Origin: Pseudoalteromonas sp. SMS1
Lineage (GTDB): Bacteria; Pseudomonadota; Gammaproteobacteria; Enterobacterales; Alteromonadaceae
Assembly: GCF_021530565.1 (NCBI RefSeq)
Contig: NZ_JAKGBI010000016.1
Location: forward strand, 1 to 64,000
Direction of reading: 5' to 3'
Length of the DNA: 64,000 nucleotides
In this document: positions 9,359 to 19,092 of the stretch, one piece after another
How positions within the stretch are numbered: position 1 is the first letter of the stretch
Layout: every line of letters begins with the position of its first letter
The notes under the pieces: model-generated
Told to the model about the DNA's origin: nothing
The model's database searches: none
What the model saw: only the letters and a program-made list of their open reading frames with translations
Translations under genes and position numbers: made by a program

Positions 9359-12300
9359 ATGGATTCAATAGAAACTTTACTGAAGAGACTATCTCAAAAC
9401 GGTATTAAGCTTTCGGTAGAAAATGAAACATTAAAAGTTTCAAGTAATAATAAAGTCTCTGCAAGCCTAGTTCAGGAAATAAAGGACAATAAAGCTGCAA
9501 TTATTGAGTATTACAGCCGACATTTCGCACCATCAAATGGCGTTAAAAGGCTCCCTCGTCGTGCCGACGCGATGTACAATCTCTCTCCAGCACAGGGACG
9601 TTTGTGGTTCGAAGAGCAAATAGGCGATGGGGCACTAGATAATGTAATTGAGTTTTCGTACGAGGTGGATGAACAATTCTCTCTTGAACTTGCGAGTAAG
9701 TGCTTTTCAACCATCATTCAGCGCCATGAGGTGCTACGCTCTAACTACGTGCATACAGCTGATGGACCAAAAACGCTGATCAGGGACACCTTTGATTTTA
9801 AGGTGGATTGTGAAGAGGTGATGTATGAGGACGAACATTTCGACAAGTCACTGAATGATTTACGGAGAGATAAATTCAAGCACCCATTCAACCTTGAACA
9901 TGATCTAATGCTTCGCGCATTACTTGTTAAAGGTAAATCGAAAAAGCTGGGTAGTGTCAAGCAAGTATTGGTTATTCAAGTACATCACATTGCCTTTGAC
10001 GGGAGTTCAATTGGGTTACTTTATGATGAGTTTAACGCGTTATATTTGGCTAACGGAGCGCCCAGTGTTTTACCACCATTAAAGATCCAATACGTGGACT
10101 ATGCTGATCACCTTGCCCACAATAAAGTTGCTGGGTATCAAGAAAAGCTAGACTTTTGGCTAGATATGCTGAGTGATATTCCGGCCGTTCATGATCTCAG
10201 ATTGGATTATAGTCGCCCTGAAGTTAAATCTAGCAAAACACAGTCAGAATCATTTGTACTCGATGATGCGGTCAGCGCTCAAGTATATGCATTTTGTAAG
10301 CAACACTCCGTGACGCCATTGATGTTCTTACATGCTGTGATGGTGTTGTCGTTAGGGATGTATTCTGAATCTAAAGACATCGTGATAGGTATACCAAGCT
10401 CAAATAGAAACGATGTGAATTTAGAGAGGCTGCTCGGCTACTTTATTAATACGCTGGTACTTCGAGTCAAGGTTGAAGATCTTGATGAAGCATTTGTAAG
10501 TCTATTGAGCAAAGTCAGCGCGTTGCATGCTAAATCTCAAGCCAGCCAAGAGATTAGTCTAGACATCATACTTGAAAATATGTCGATCACGCGTAGTCAA
10601 GCGTTCTCGCCAGTGTATCAAATCATGCTGAATGTTGACGTGGATACCACAGATGCCGAGCCTGATAGCCCATCAGTATTGAAAGAGAGCTGGGACACTG
10701 AAGACACCGAATCAGCGGTAGACCTTAATTTCGTATTTAGTTTGGGTGATGATATTGAGCTGGACCTTATCTATGATCCATCGCTCTTTATGACTGAGTC
10801 GATCACTAAATTCGCGCTGGCGATGAATGAGATAATTCATCGCATTGTCGATGCCCCTAACGCGACGTTAAGAGAATTGTTAACTATCAGTGAGGTTGAG
10901 CAAGCAACCTACATGAATGCTGTTGATAGTCAGCCGACATTTGTGCTGAACGCAGAAGTGGAACTGAATAAAATTATCACCGATGCTTTTGTCAATGGCG
11001 CTCAAAGCGTAGCAGTCATTGATGAACAGCAACAATACACGTATCAAGACTTACAAGAAAAAAGCCATCAAATTGCGGCTTCACTCGTACAACAAGGAGT
11101 CGTTGCAGGCGATAGGGTAGTTATCGTATGTCGCTATTCATTTGAGTCTATCGCAGCAATTTTAGGTACGCTGCTTGTGGGAGGGACCTATGTGCCAATC
11201 GCATCGTCGCTGCCTCAAGAACGGATCCAATATATTATTTCGGACAGCGATGCTCGCGTTGTGGTGATAAACGAAAGGGAGACTGAGTTTGATGCAGATT
11301 TGCTCCCTGAACAGGTTAAGGTTGTGCCTGTTTCTGCGCAGGTAGCGGCATCTGATCATAAATTTGTTGCCGTAAAAAGACACTTAAATAGCGCACCATA
11401 TATTATCTATACATCGGGCTCTACCGGATTGCCAAAAGGCGTTAAAGTCACTGATTCGAATCTAATTAATCTGTGCAACGGTTTTATAGATCTGCATGAT
11501 TTTACTGACTCTACTGTGTTGATGATACCGCCACTATTCTTTGATGCGTCCGTTGGTAATGTATTTCCTATTTTGTTGACTGGTAATACGCTGGCGATGT
11601 ATCCAAACCCTGCTGAGCTGACGTTATCAACACTTAATCAATACTGCCTTGACAATCAAATAACGCACCTAGACGCCCCCGTTTCAATGCTTAAAAATTG
11701 GATTCGAGAGATGGCGCTCTCCCCAGGTGACTATCTGGATCCTGTTGTCGCCGTGTCGTTTGGCGGAGAAGCGATAGATGTTGAGACGTTGCACAACTTT
11801 AATGAACTCACTCATCATCGTATTGCGTTATTTAATCATTATGGCCCGACAGAAACGACTGTGTGTGCCACCGTCGAGCAGTTTGATCAGACTAAAAATT
11901 ACTCCGAGGGTAAACTTGCAATGGGACGCCCTTTACCCGGCAACAGAGTGTATATCATGAATGATTGCCAAGAATTGGTCCCACATGGTTGCGCTGGAGA
12001 AATTTACATTGCTGGTGAGTTGGTTTCTTGTGGCTATGTGAATAACCCTGACATGTCAGCAGAAAAATTCGTTGCTGATCCGTTCAGCAATGGGCGTATG
12101 TATAAAACAGGTGACCTAGGCTATTTTCATCATGGTGAGTTTTATTACATAGGTCGAAATGACAATCAAGTTAAGATACGCGGCTTTAGAATTGAATTGG
12201 GAGAAATTGAGTCGGCGATTCTAGCGCAAGGTGAGATTAAAGATTGCTTGGTCTTACCTAAGCAATTAAGTGATGGCGCAGATGCTCAGCTGGTCGCGTA

Positions 12301-15300
12301 TTTACTGATTGGAAAAACGCAAACACTAGACATTCAAAGCCTTCGTCAACGTTTGGTTGCGAGGTTGCCTGACTATATGGTCCCTCAGTTTTTTGTCGAC
12401 CTCAACGAGTGGCCATTGACCTCCAATGGTAAAATTGATCATAAAGCCCTACCGAACCCTTCATCTGCGATACTGATGCAAGATTACGAGGCGCCGAAGA
12501 GTGAGACTGAGCATCAACTCGTAGCGATTTGGGCTGAGTTATTAGGTCTTCAAGCTGAGCAAGTGTCAACGTCTGCAAACTTTTTTGCTTTAGGTGGTCA
12601 CTCATTGATGGTGATTAAACTCGTTTCAGAGATTCAGCGCTCGATGAGTGTAGAGCTACCTATCAAATCGGCCTATGACAGCGAACACCTAGCTGCAATG
12701 GCATCCTTCATTGAGCGGAGCCAGGGGGCAGAAGCGCTTATTCCGTTAGTAGCACAAACTAAAGATGCGCTTGCGATTCCGTTATCTTTTGCCCAGCAGC
12801 GCCTGTGGTTTGTGGACCGTTTAGAGGGCGACAGTGCGCATTATAACATGCCTGAATCATGGCCGGTGGATGGTACTTTTGACGTTGCAGCGGCGGAGAC
12901 TGCACTACTAAGAGTGATTGAACGTCATGAAGTTTTAAGAACCACTTACATTGACACTGAAGCTGGAACTGTACAGCGTATTACGCCTTTTAGTGACGTT
13001 AATTTTGCTATTAAAGTTTACGATCTGGCTCAGCTCGATGAGCAGCAGAAGGCGACGCAACTGAACAGCATTATTGATGATGAGAGCAGCACGCCTTTCA
13101 ACCTCGAACAAGACCTCATGTTACGCGCAGCTTACATTAAGTTATCTACAGAGGAAGCGGTGATGCAGCTGACTGTGCATCATATTGCATCGGATGGTTG
13201 GTCAATGCCAATATTAACGGAAGAGTTTGAGCAGCAGTACGATGCTATTGTAGCGGGTCAGCCTAGCCCTTATGCACCTCTGCCTCTCCAATACGCTGAC
13301 TATGCGATTTGGCAGAGAGCGTGGTTAGCGAGTGACGCGATAAGAGCTCAAGAGGCTTACTGGGAGGCACAATTAGCTGGCTTGCCATTAGTGCATAGTT
13401 TACCGCTTGATTATGTGCGTCCTTTGCATAAGTCGTATGTGGGCGCTGAGTTTACGTGGGCATTACCTAAGGCGCTCAGTCAGCAACTAAAAGCCATTGC
13501 TCAAGCGCATAATATGACCATGTTCATGTTACTCCATGGTGTATTTTCACTGCTGATTTCGCGTCACAGTAATCAATCAGATGTCGCAATAGGGGTGCCC
13601 GTTGCCAATCGAATGCAAGCTGAGTTAGCGCCGCTCATTGGCTTTTTCGTAAACACCTTAGTACTGCGCGCAGATTGCAAGGCACAAAGTATTGACGCGT
13701 TTCTTGCACATATACGGACACTTCATCTGGATGCACAAGCAAATCAAAGCGTACCATTCGAGCGTGTTACTGAGTTGTGTAATGTACAAAGAAGTACCCA
13801 ATACAACCCACTATTTCAGATCATGTTTGACATGGTTTCGGATGAACAATCACAAGGGTCAGACGAACAGGAAGCCTTGGGTGAAGTGTGCGTTTCAGCG
13901 GTCAAATTCGATTTGGAGCTTTTAGCGCAGTGGCATGAAGGCCACTTGGAGTTTAATTGGGTATTTGATACAAACCTTTTCAAAACTGACACGATTCAGA
14001 GGCTACATGGGCATTTTGTAAAGTTGCTAGAGAGCCTGGTATGTGACGAATATCAGTATGTGTCTCAGCTGACCATGCTGAGCGAAAGCGAATTAACGGA
14101 ACTCCATAGCTATTTAACGCCAGCGTCGCACGTTCAGTCATCCTCTGTGTGTTTGCATGAACTCGTTGCGCGACAAGCCGCAGTGACCCCTGATAATCAG
14201 GCGATTATGTATCAGGGCCAGCAAATTAGTTATCAATTGCTTGAAGCTAAGGCAAACCAAGTTGCACAGTATTTGAGAGATTATCACGACGTCAAACCAG
14301 AACACGTTGTGGGATTGTATGCAAGTCGTGGTATCGAGTTAATTGTCGGTATGCTGGGTATATTAAAAGCCGGTGCCGCATTTGCGCCGATAGATCCTAA
14401 TTATCCACAGGAACGGATCGACTACATTTTATCGGACACAAAGGCGTCTGTCGTGTTGTGCACGGGAGAGTTAAACACCACGGATATCACGTCAATGTCT
14501 GAGCACTGTAGTGCTATTCATATTGACGATGCGAAGATAACATCCTTGCCTTCAGTGACAGTCCATAGTGAGGTGCAACCTACTCACCTTGCTTATGTAA
14601 TTTATACCTCAGGCTCCACAGGTCAGCCGAAAGGTGTCATGGTTGAGCACAAGGCAATTGTTTCACACATCCAAAATATTGTGCGGTCGTTTCATGATGA
14701 CGTGCGCAATGTACTGCAATTAAACAGTTTTGTTTTTGATGCGTTTTTAGAGCATACCTTTGCCGGTTTGAGCAATGGCGCGTGTGTACACTTCCCGGAT
14801 GATGGACCGCTTGATCTATCCCAGTTAATTACCACGGTAGATGGGTATCAGATAGAGCTAATGGATATGCCTGTTGCTTTATTTAAGGTGTTGTTAAGCA
14901 GTGATTCTGAGTATCTCCATGGTTCGGCGTTATCGAGTTTACGTCAAGTCGTGGTTGGGGGTGAAGCGCTGCCTGCAAAATCGGTGGAACATTGGTACCA
15001 ATCGCCAATTGCGCAGAGCTGCAAACTAATAAATGCCTATGGGCCAACAGAAACAGTGATAACGGCAACGGCGCATACAGTGATACAAGCGGATAAGCAT
15101 AACGTGAGCATCGGTTCTGCAATAGGAGAGCGGGGGATCATTGTTGCTGACGAGCATTTAAACCTCGTACCGAAAGGCAGTATCGGTGAGCTTTACATTA
15201 CTGGGGTGAGTATTGCGAGGGGCTATTTAAATAAGCCTGATTTGACGGCGAAGAGCTTTATCGAGAACCCTTATCGTGAGATTGATGGACAAAAACGCAA

Positions 15301-15979
15301 TAGCCACTTGTATAAGACGGGCGATTTAGTGCGCATGAGGTCCGATGGTAATTTGGAATTTATTGGCCGTGTTGACAATCAAGTTAAAGTCAGAGGCTAT
15401 CGCATAGAGCTCAGTGAAATCGAAGCTATGCTTCTGGAGCATGTAGATGTCAAAGATTGCCAAGTTTTAATCCAAAAATCAGATCATGATGATGAAAATC
15501 AGCTGGTTGCATATGTTGTGAATGAGTCAGAAACAGCCTTCTCGATTGAAGCACTGTACACGTATTTGGTCGCAAATCTCCCAAGTTATATGGTGCCAAA
15601 CAGTTACGCTGAAGTACAACAATGGCCTTTGACTGCCACGGGGAAAATTGACCATAAGTCATTACCTAGCCCAATTACTTATACCAAGCAGGGAGAATAC
15701 GAAGCGCCCAATGGGGCTGTGCAGATGCAGCTTTTAGAGATTTGGTGCGCACTTCTGGCCATGCCCAGCGACACAGTCTCTATCAATGATAGCTTTTTTG
15801 AAGCGGGCGGGCATTCGCTATTGGTGCTGAAGCTTGTCGATAGAATTGACCATGAGATTGGTGTGAAACTCACGGTTAAGGACATTTACAACAACGTTAC
15901 GATCAAAGCATTAAGCCATATGATAGACGGTGAGTTAACTGTGGCGTCGGAGCAGTTTACGGAGGAAGGATGGCTATAA
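9359..15979 (+). CDS. Two-module nonribosomal peptide synthetase (docking-C-A-PCP-C-A-PCP)
   Basis: A 2206-residue NRPS. Residues 1 to about 60 form a TubC-like N-terminal docking domain. C1 carries HHIAFDG at 209-215. A1 carries TSGSTG from 685, NHYGPTETT, YKTGDL and QVKIRGFRIELGEIE. PCP1 has GGHSL with Ser1082. C2 has LSFAQQRLWFVD and HHIASDG from 1274. A2 has TSGSTG from 1750, NAYGPTET, YKTGDL and NQVKVRGYRIELSEIE. PCP2 has GGHSL with Ser2153. There is no epimerase, methyltransferase or thioesterase domain, so both condensation domains are probably LCL type. My reading of the codes is D-A-G-D-S-G-H-V-C-K for A1 (no clear match) and D-A-E-D-V-G-A-I-T-K for A2, whose acidic pocket suggests a cationic residue such as Lys, Arg or Orn. 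The acidic C-terminus (SEQFTEEGWL) overlaps the downstream thioesterase gene. Confidence 0.96.
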   Translation: MDSIETLLKRLSQNGIKLSVENETLKVSSNNKVSASLVQEIKDNKAAIIEYYSRHFAPSNGVKRLPRRADAMYNLSPAQGRLWFEEQIGDGALDNVIEFSYEVDEQFSLELASKCFSTIIQRHEVLRSNYVHTADGPKTLIRDTFDFKVDCEEVMYEDEHFDKSLNDLRRDKFKHPFNLEHDLMLRALLVKGKSKKLGSVKQVLVIQVHHIAFDGSSIGLLYDEFNALYLANGAPSVLPPLKIQYVDYADHLAHNKVAGYQEKLDFWLDMLSDIPAVHDLRLDYSRPEVKSSKTQSESFVLDDAVSAQVYAFCKQHSVTPLMFLHAVMVLSLGMYSESKDIVIGIPSSNRNDVNLERLLGYFINTLVLRVKVEDLDEAFVSLLSKVSALHAKSQASQEISLDIILENMSITRSQAFSPVYQIMLNVDVDTTDAEPDSPSVLKESWDTEDTESAVDLNFVFSLGDDIELDLIYDPSLFMTESITKFALAMNEIIHRIVDAPNATLRELLTISEVEQATYMNAVDSQPTFVLNAEVELNKIITDAFVNGAQSVAVIDEQQQYTYQDLQEKSHQIAASLVQQGVVAGDRVVIVCRYSFESIAAILGTLLVGGTYVPIASSLPQERIQYIISDSDARVVVINERETEFDADLLPEQVKVVPVSAQVAASDHKFVAVKRHLNSAPYIIYTSGSTGLPKGVKVTDSNLINLCNGFIDLHDFTDSTVLMIPPLFFDASVGNVFPILLTGNTLAMYPNPAELTLSTLNQYCLDNQITHLDAPVSMLKNWIREMALSPGDYLDPVVAVSFGGEAIDVETLHNFNELTHHRIALFNHYGPTETTVCATVEQFDQTKNYSEGKLAMGRPLPGNRVYIMNDCQELVPHGCAGEIYIAGELVSCGYVNNPDMSAEKFVADPFSNGRMYKTGDLGYFHHGEFYYIGRNDNQVKIRGFRIELGEIESAILAQGEIKDCLVLPKQLSDGADAQLVAYLLIGKTQTLDIQSLRQRLVARLPDYMVPQFFVDLNEWPLTSNGKIDHKALPNPSSAILMQDYEAPKSETEHQLVAIWAELLGLQAEQVSTSANFFALGGHSLMVIKLVSEIQRSMSVELPIKSAYDSEHLAAMASFIERSQGAEALIPLVAQTKDALAIPLSFAQQRLWFVDRLEGDSAHYNMPESWPVDGTFDVAAAETALLRVIERHEVLRTTYIDTEAGTVQRITPFSDVNFAIKVYDLAQLDEQQKATQLNSIIDDESSTPFNLEQDLMLRAAYIKLSTEEAVMQLTVHHIASDGWSMPILTEEFEQQYDAIVAGQPSPYAPLPLQYADYAIWQRAWLASDAIRAQEAYWEAQLAGLPLVHSLPLDYVRPLHKSYVGAEFTWALPKALSQQLKAIAQAHNMTMFMLLHGVFSLLISRHSNQSDVAIGVPVANRMQAELAPLIGFFVNTLVLRADCKAQSIDAFLAHIRTLHLDAQANQSVPFERVTELCNVQRSTQYNPLFQIMFDMVSDEQSQGSDEQEALGEVCVSAVKFDLELLAQWHEGHLEFNWVFDTNLFKTDTIQRLHGHFVKLLESLVCDEYQYVSQLTMLSESELTELHSYLTPASHVQSSSVCLHELVARQAAVTPDNQAIMYQGQQISYQLLEAKANQVAQYLRDYHDVKPEHVVGLYASRGIELIVGMLGILKAGAAFAPIDPNYPQERIDYILSDTKASVVLCTGELNTTDITSMSEHCSAIHIDDAKITSLPSVTVHSEVQPTHLAYVIYTSGSTGQPKGVMVEHKAIVSHIQNIVRSFHDDVRNVLQLNSFVFDAFLEHTFAGLSNGACVHFPDDGPLDLSQLITTVDGYQIELMDMPVALFKVLLSSDSEYLHGSALSSLRQVVVGGEALPAKSVEHWYQSPIAQSCKLINAYGPTETVITATAHTVIQADKHNVSIGSAIGERGIIVADEHLNLVPKGSIGELYITGVSIARGYLNKPDLTAKSFIENPYREIDGQKRNSHLYKTGDLVRMRSDGNLEFIGRVDNQVKVRGYRIELSEIEAMLLEHVDVKDCQVLIQKSDHDDENQLVAYVVNESETAFSIEALYTYLVANLPSYMVPNSYAEVQQWPLTATGKIDHKSLPSPITYTKQGEYEAPNGAVQMQLLEIWCALLAMPSDTVSINDSFFEAGGHSLLVLKLVDRIDHEIGVKLTVKDIYNNVTIKALSHMIDGELTVASEQFTEEGWL

Positions 15980-16812
15980 ATAAAGCGATTCAACTACTGG
16001 AAGCAAGTAAAAATAGCGGCGTTATTTTGTTTGTGGAAGATGGAAAGTTGGGATACAAGGTCAAAGCAAATGGGTGCTTTGACTCACAGTTAAAGCAAGA
16101 AATTGTTGCTAATAAAGGCGATATTGTTGCGCTTTTGTCTTCTGAGCGAAAGCATGCGGTGGTGAAACTGGGTGACGGCGCGAAGACGGATCTTTTCTTT
16201 GTCCTTGGCGCTGGTATGTCTTCAGCCTCGCTGTTGCAATGTGCAAAGCCTTTAGCGGATGCATTTAATATTAATGTCTTGGAAGACCCGAGTTTTACAG
16301 GTGCCGCGCCCTTTCATACCTTCGCAGATATGGTCGCTTGCTACACGCACAATGTTGTTGAAACTGTGCACGATGAAACAGTTAATTTAATTGGCTTTTC
16401 TATGGGAGGCACTGTGGCTTTTGAACTTGCTCTTGAGCTAGAAAAGCAAGGGAAAAAGGTGAATCTATTGCTGATTGACAGTTTATTCACGTTATATGAA
16501 TACGCGCATGAAAACTCGACTTTGCAAGATGAGGAAGTCGAGAGCTTAGACTCAATCATTAAGCCAATCTACCTGAATCATGTGCGTCTCATGTCAAATT
16601 ACAAGCCAAGTCAACAGTTCCACGGGCAAGGTCACTATGTGTCTTGCTTGCATGGGGTTATTGCGCCACGGCGAGATGAGATTGAACGACAGTTAAATGC
16701 ATTTTCTACAAAGGCATTTGGCATCACAGAAGTTGAAAGCGAGCATCTCGACATATTTTCAAATGCGAAGGTCGATGTGCTTTCACGCGTATTAAGCAAT
16801 TGTTTCCCATGA
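15970..16812 (+). CDS. Stand-alone thioesterase with N-terminal TubC-like docking domain
   Basis: A 280-residue protein whose ATG at 15970 overlaps the end of the NRPS gene by 10 bp. Residues 1-56 (INKAIQLLEASKNSGVILFV ... KQEIVANKGDIVALL) have the same pattern as the docking domain of the preceding NRPS. From residue about 65 an alpha/beta-hydrolase thioesterase follows: LFFVLGAGMSSASLL as the first strand and loop, the nucleophile elbow GFSMGG with Ser144, LLIDS with the probable acid Asp, and the probable catalytic His in SEHLDIF near residue 257. This is a type I-like release domain separated from its NRPS and apparently recruited by docking. It most likely hydrolyses or cyclises the final peptidyl thioester on PCP2. 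A type II proofreading thioesterase is an alternative, but those usually lack a docking domain. Confidence 0.88.
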   Translation: MAINKAIQLLEASKNSGVILFVEDGKLGYKVKANGCFDSQLKQEIVANKGDIVALLSSERKHAVVKLGDGAKTDLFFVLGAGMSSASLLQCAKPLADAFNINVLEDPSFTGAAPFHTFADMVACYTHNVVETVHDETVNLIGFSMGGTVAFELALELEKQGKKVNLLLIDSLFTLYEYAHENSTLQDEEVESLDSIIKPIYLNHVRLMSNYKPSQQFHGQGHYVSCLHGVIAPRRDEIERQLNAFSTKAFGITEVESEHLDIFSNAKVDVLSRVLSNCFP

Positions 16813-16825
16813 TTATTGGTGAGTT

Positions 16826-18472
16826 ATGTTTTTAGAACTAGTTTATAAATTTAAGTATCGAATTCTCTTATCAACATTATTGGGTGGCGCAAGTGCAATC
16901 TTAAGTCTTTACCTGATTGATGAAATGACGAATATGGCCAATGGAGGGGATTTAAACGATCCGAGCTTGTGGTTAGTTAAAATTTTGTGCCTCATTGCGG
17001 TGTTTTTTGCAATGAGTACTGGATCAAGTCTCATATTAAATAAAATGAGCGTTAAAATTGTACAGGCAATTCAAGAGAAAATATCAGGTCGCGTGTTGAA
17101 TACGCAATATAATACGATTGAAAAAATGGGTAAGCACAAGATACTCGCAACCTTTACTTCAGACGTGAATGATATCGCTTCAGCAATTTCAGCTGCCCCT
17201 AACTTTATTTACAATTTATTGGTGGTTTTTTGCTGCTTTATTTATCTTGCATATACCTCAATTGAATTATTCATGGGTTTTTTAGTCACGCTAGCGATAG
17301 GGTTTTCAGCGTCGTACTATGTAATTAAGGTCGCATATCGCAATGAGGAAAAATTCAGGGACAGTTACGATGTGATGCATGATCGATTTAAAACAATCGT
17401 GGATGGCATGAAAGAACTTCAGACAAATCAAGTCCGTCGTAGCCATTTTTACAATGTTGACCTTGTTCCAACACTCAGAAAAACCAATTCGTTTGCCTAT
17501 AAGTCGGATTGTGCATGGAGTATTTCACAAAATTGGGGACAGTGTATTTTATTTATCATTTTATCTGTTATCGCGTTTATTAATCTCATGGGCTATAGCA
17601 GTGGTGAGCAGTTCTTAAAGTTTGTGTTTGTGATTGTGTTTTTGATAGGCCCTTTTGATTTTCTTTTGTCTTCGCAAGAGCAGATTAGTTCAGCGATTGT
17701 GTCATTGAAGAAAATCGGCACAATGGAGTTGGCTCCAAAGGAGCAAATAGAGCAAGTCAACAGCATTGACGTATATACAGACTGGGATCAGATCACCTTC
17801 TCAGACCTGAGTTATAAGTACAATGACTTTGATGAAGGTTTTGAGTTTGGTCCACTTTCTTTGGAGATTAAACGCAATGAGTTGATTTTTATCAAAGGGG
17901 GTAATGGCAGTGGTAAATCTACATTCATAAAGCTATTAACTGGGCTTTTCATAAGAATGGACGGACAGATTCATATCGATGATAAATTAGTTGGAATAGA
18001 AGATTACAATCGATATAAGAATCTGTTTAGTGTGATCCACTCCGATTTTTATCTATTCAACAATGTTATAGATAAAAAATCCGACAATGCAGATGATGAA
18101 GAAATTAGAGTGTTACTTAAGAAGCTAAAGCTGGACGAAAAAGTGACGGTCTCAAATGGCAAATTTTCAACGACTAATTTGTCACATGGTCAGCGTAAGC
18201 GTTTGGCATTGATTATCTCATTGTTTGAAGACTCTGAAATCTACGTGTTTGATGAATGGGCAGCAGATCAGGATAAAACGTTTAGAGACTTTTTCTATCA
18301 GTATTTCTTAAAAGAGCTTCAAAAGCGCGGTAAAACGCTGATTGTAATTAGCCATGACCTCGAATACTTTGACAATGCTGATAGGGTACTCGAGTTCAAA
18401 GATGGTAACCTTTGGTATGACAGTCAAACAGATGCACAAAGTAAAGGCGCGATTTTAGAGCCTGCGCTTTGA
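16826..18472 (+). CDS. Cyclic-peptide-type ABC exporter (PvdE/SyrD family)
   Basis: A 548-residue half-transporter with a fused membrane domain and ATPase. Six hydrophobic stretches lie within residues about 10-300. The nucleotide-binding domain has Walker A GGNGSGKST, the signature LSHGQRKRLALI, Walker B IYVFDEWAADQD and the switch histidine in VISHD. The sequence DEWAADQD is typical of the PvdE/SyrD cyclic-peptide exporter subfamily, which moves NRPS products across the inner membrane. It begins 13 bp after the thioesterase gene and is the last gene of the operon; a hairpin follows. The expected role is export of the peptide, or its acylated precursor, to the periplasm, where the acylase could act. 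Confidence 0.93.
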   Translation: MFLELVYKFKYRILLSTLLGGASAILSLYLIDEMTNMANGGDLNDPSLWLVKILCLIAVFFAMSTGSSLILNKMSVKIVQAIQEKISGRVLNTQYNTIEKMGKHKILATFTSDVNDIASAISAAPNFIYNLLVVFCCFIYLAYTSIELFMGFLVTLAIGFSASYYVIKVAYRNEEKFRDSYDVMHDRFKTIVDGMKELQTNQVRRSHFYNVDLVPTLRKTNSFAYKSDCAWSISQNWGQCILFIILSVIAFINLMGYSSGEQFLKFVFVIVFLIGPFDFLLSSQEQISSAIVSLKKIGTMELAPKEQIEQVNSIDVYTDWDQITFSDLSYKYNDFDEGFEFGPLSLEIKRNELIFIKGGNGSGKSTFIKLLTGLFIRMDGQIHIDDKLVGIEDYNRYKNLFSVIHSDFYLFNNVIDKKSDNADDEEIRVLLKKLKLDEKVTVSNGKFSTTNLSHGQRKRLALIISLFEDSEIYVFDEWAADQDKTFRDFFYQYFLKELQKRGKTLIVISHDLEYFDNADRVLEFKDGNLWYDSQTDAQSKGAILEPAL

Positions 18473-18503
18473 GATAACCATTGAGCTCAGTTTAATTGAA
18501 CTG

Positions 18504-18540
18504 AAAAAAACAAGGGGCTAGGTCGTTTTTAGCCCCTTAT
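18504..18540. terminator. Hairpin ending the NRPS operon
   Basis: AAGGGGCT (18512-18519) pairs with AGCCCCTT (18531-18538) around a loop of about 11 bases. A run of seven A lies upstream, so the U-tract belongs to the minus-strand transcript. On the plus strand there is no U-tract, so termination in that direction is uncertain. Confidence 0.55.
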
Positions 18541-19092
18541 CCTCGCATTCTGAGATGTAACTTAGTTAAAGCTTCTGTCGAGACTCAGTCATGGTCACTC
18601 TCCACTTTCTACAGATTGCTGTCAAGGTTTTCACTTTAGGACGCAAAGCGCAGTCATTAAAGAGTAATCAGTCAACACCTGCGAAACCTCCGCATATGTC
18701 ATTTTTCTTCCTATGAGCATTTTTCATTTCTACCCGAAAGGGGATTGCTAGGTGGTTTCAAGGCGTCCAATAAATGAGAAAATACGGCGCTCATCTCCCC
18801 CTTAAAAGTTCAATATTTGTAATACTTGCGAGTGATGTTTGCAATTTACTTTACCCACGTTGGTGTCTATACGGTCCTCTACTAACATGTTAATGCGCTG
18901 ACCTATCGTGATTGATACGTCAATAAAATGCGGATTAAGCCTGTAAACATACTATCCATCCATTAAGTTACCCAACCACTCATCGCAATGAATAGATCAA
19001 AAAATTGAGTGTGTCTGCATTTATACAACTTTTGCAGGCTATGCTTTCGAGGGAATATTTACTGACTTGGTCAATTAAAAGGAGTGTGTTCG
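18541..19092. other. Intergenic region without recognised gene
   Basis: About 550 bp between the exporter operon and the DUF6265 gene. Both strands lack long or homologous reading frames. I see no repeats or RNA genes. A promoter for the following gene should lie near the right end but no clear -35/-10 pair stands out. Confidence 0.5.
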
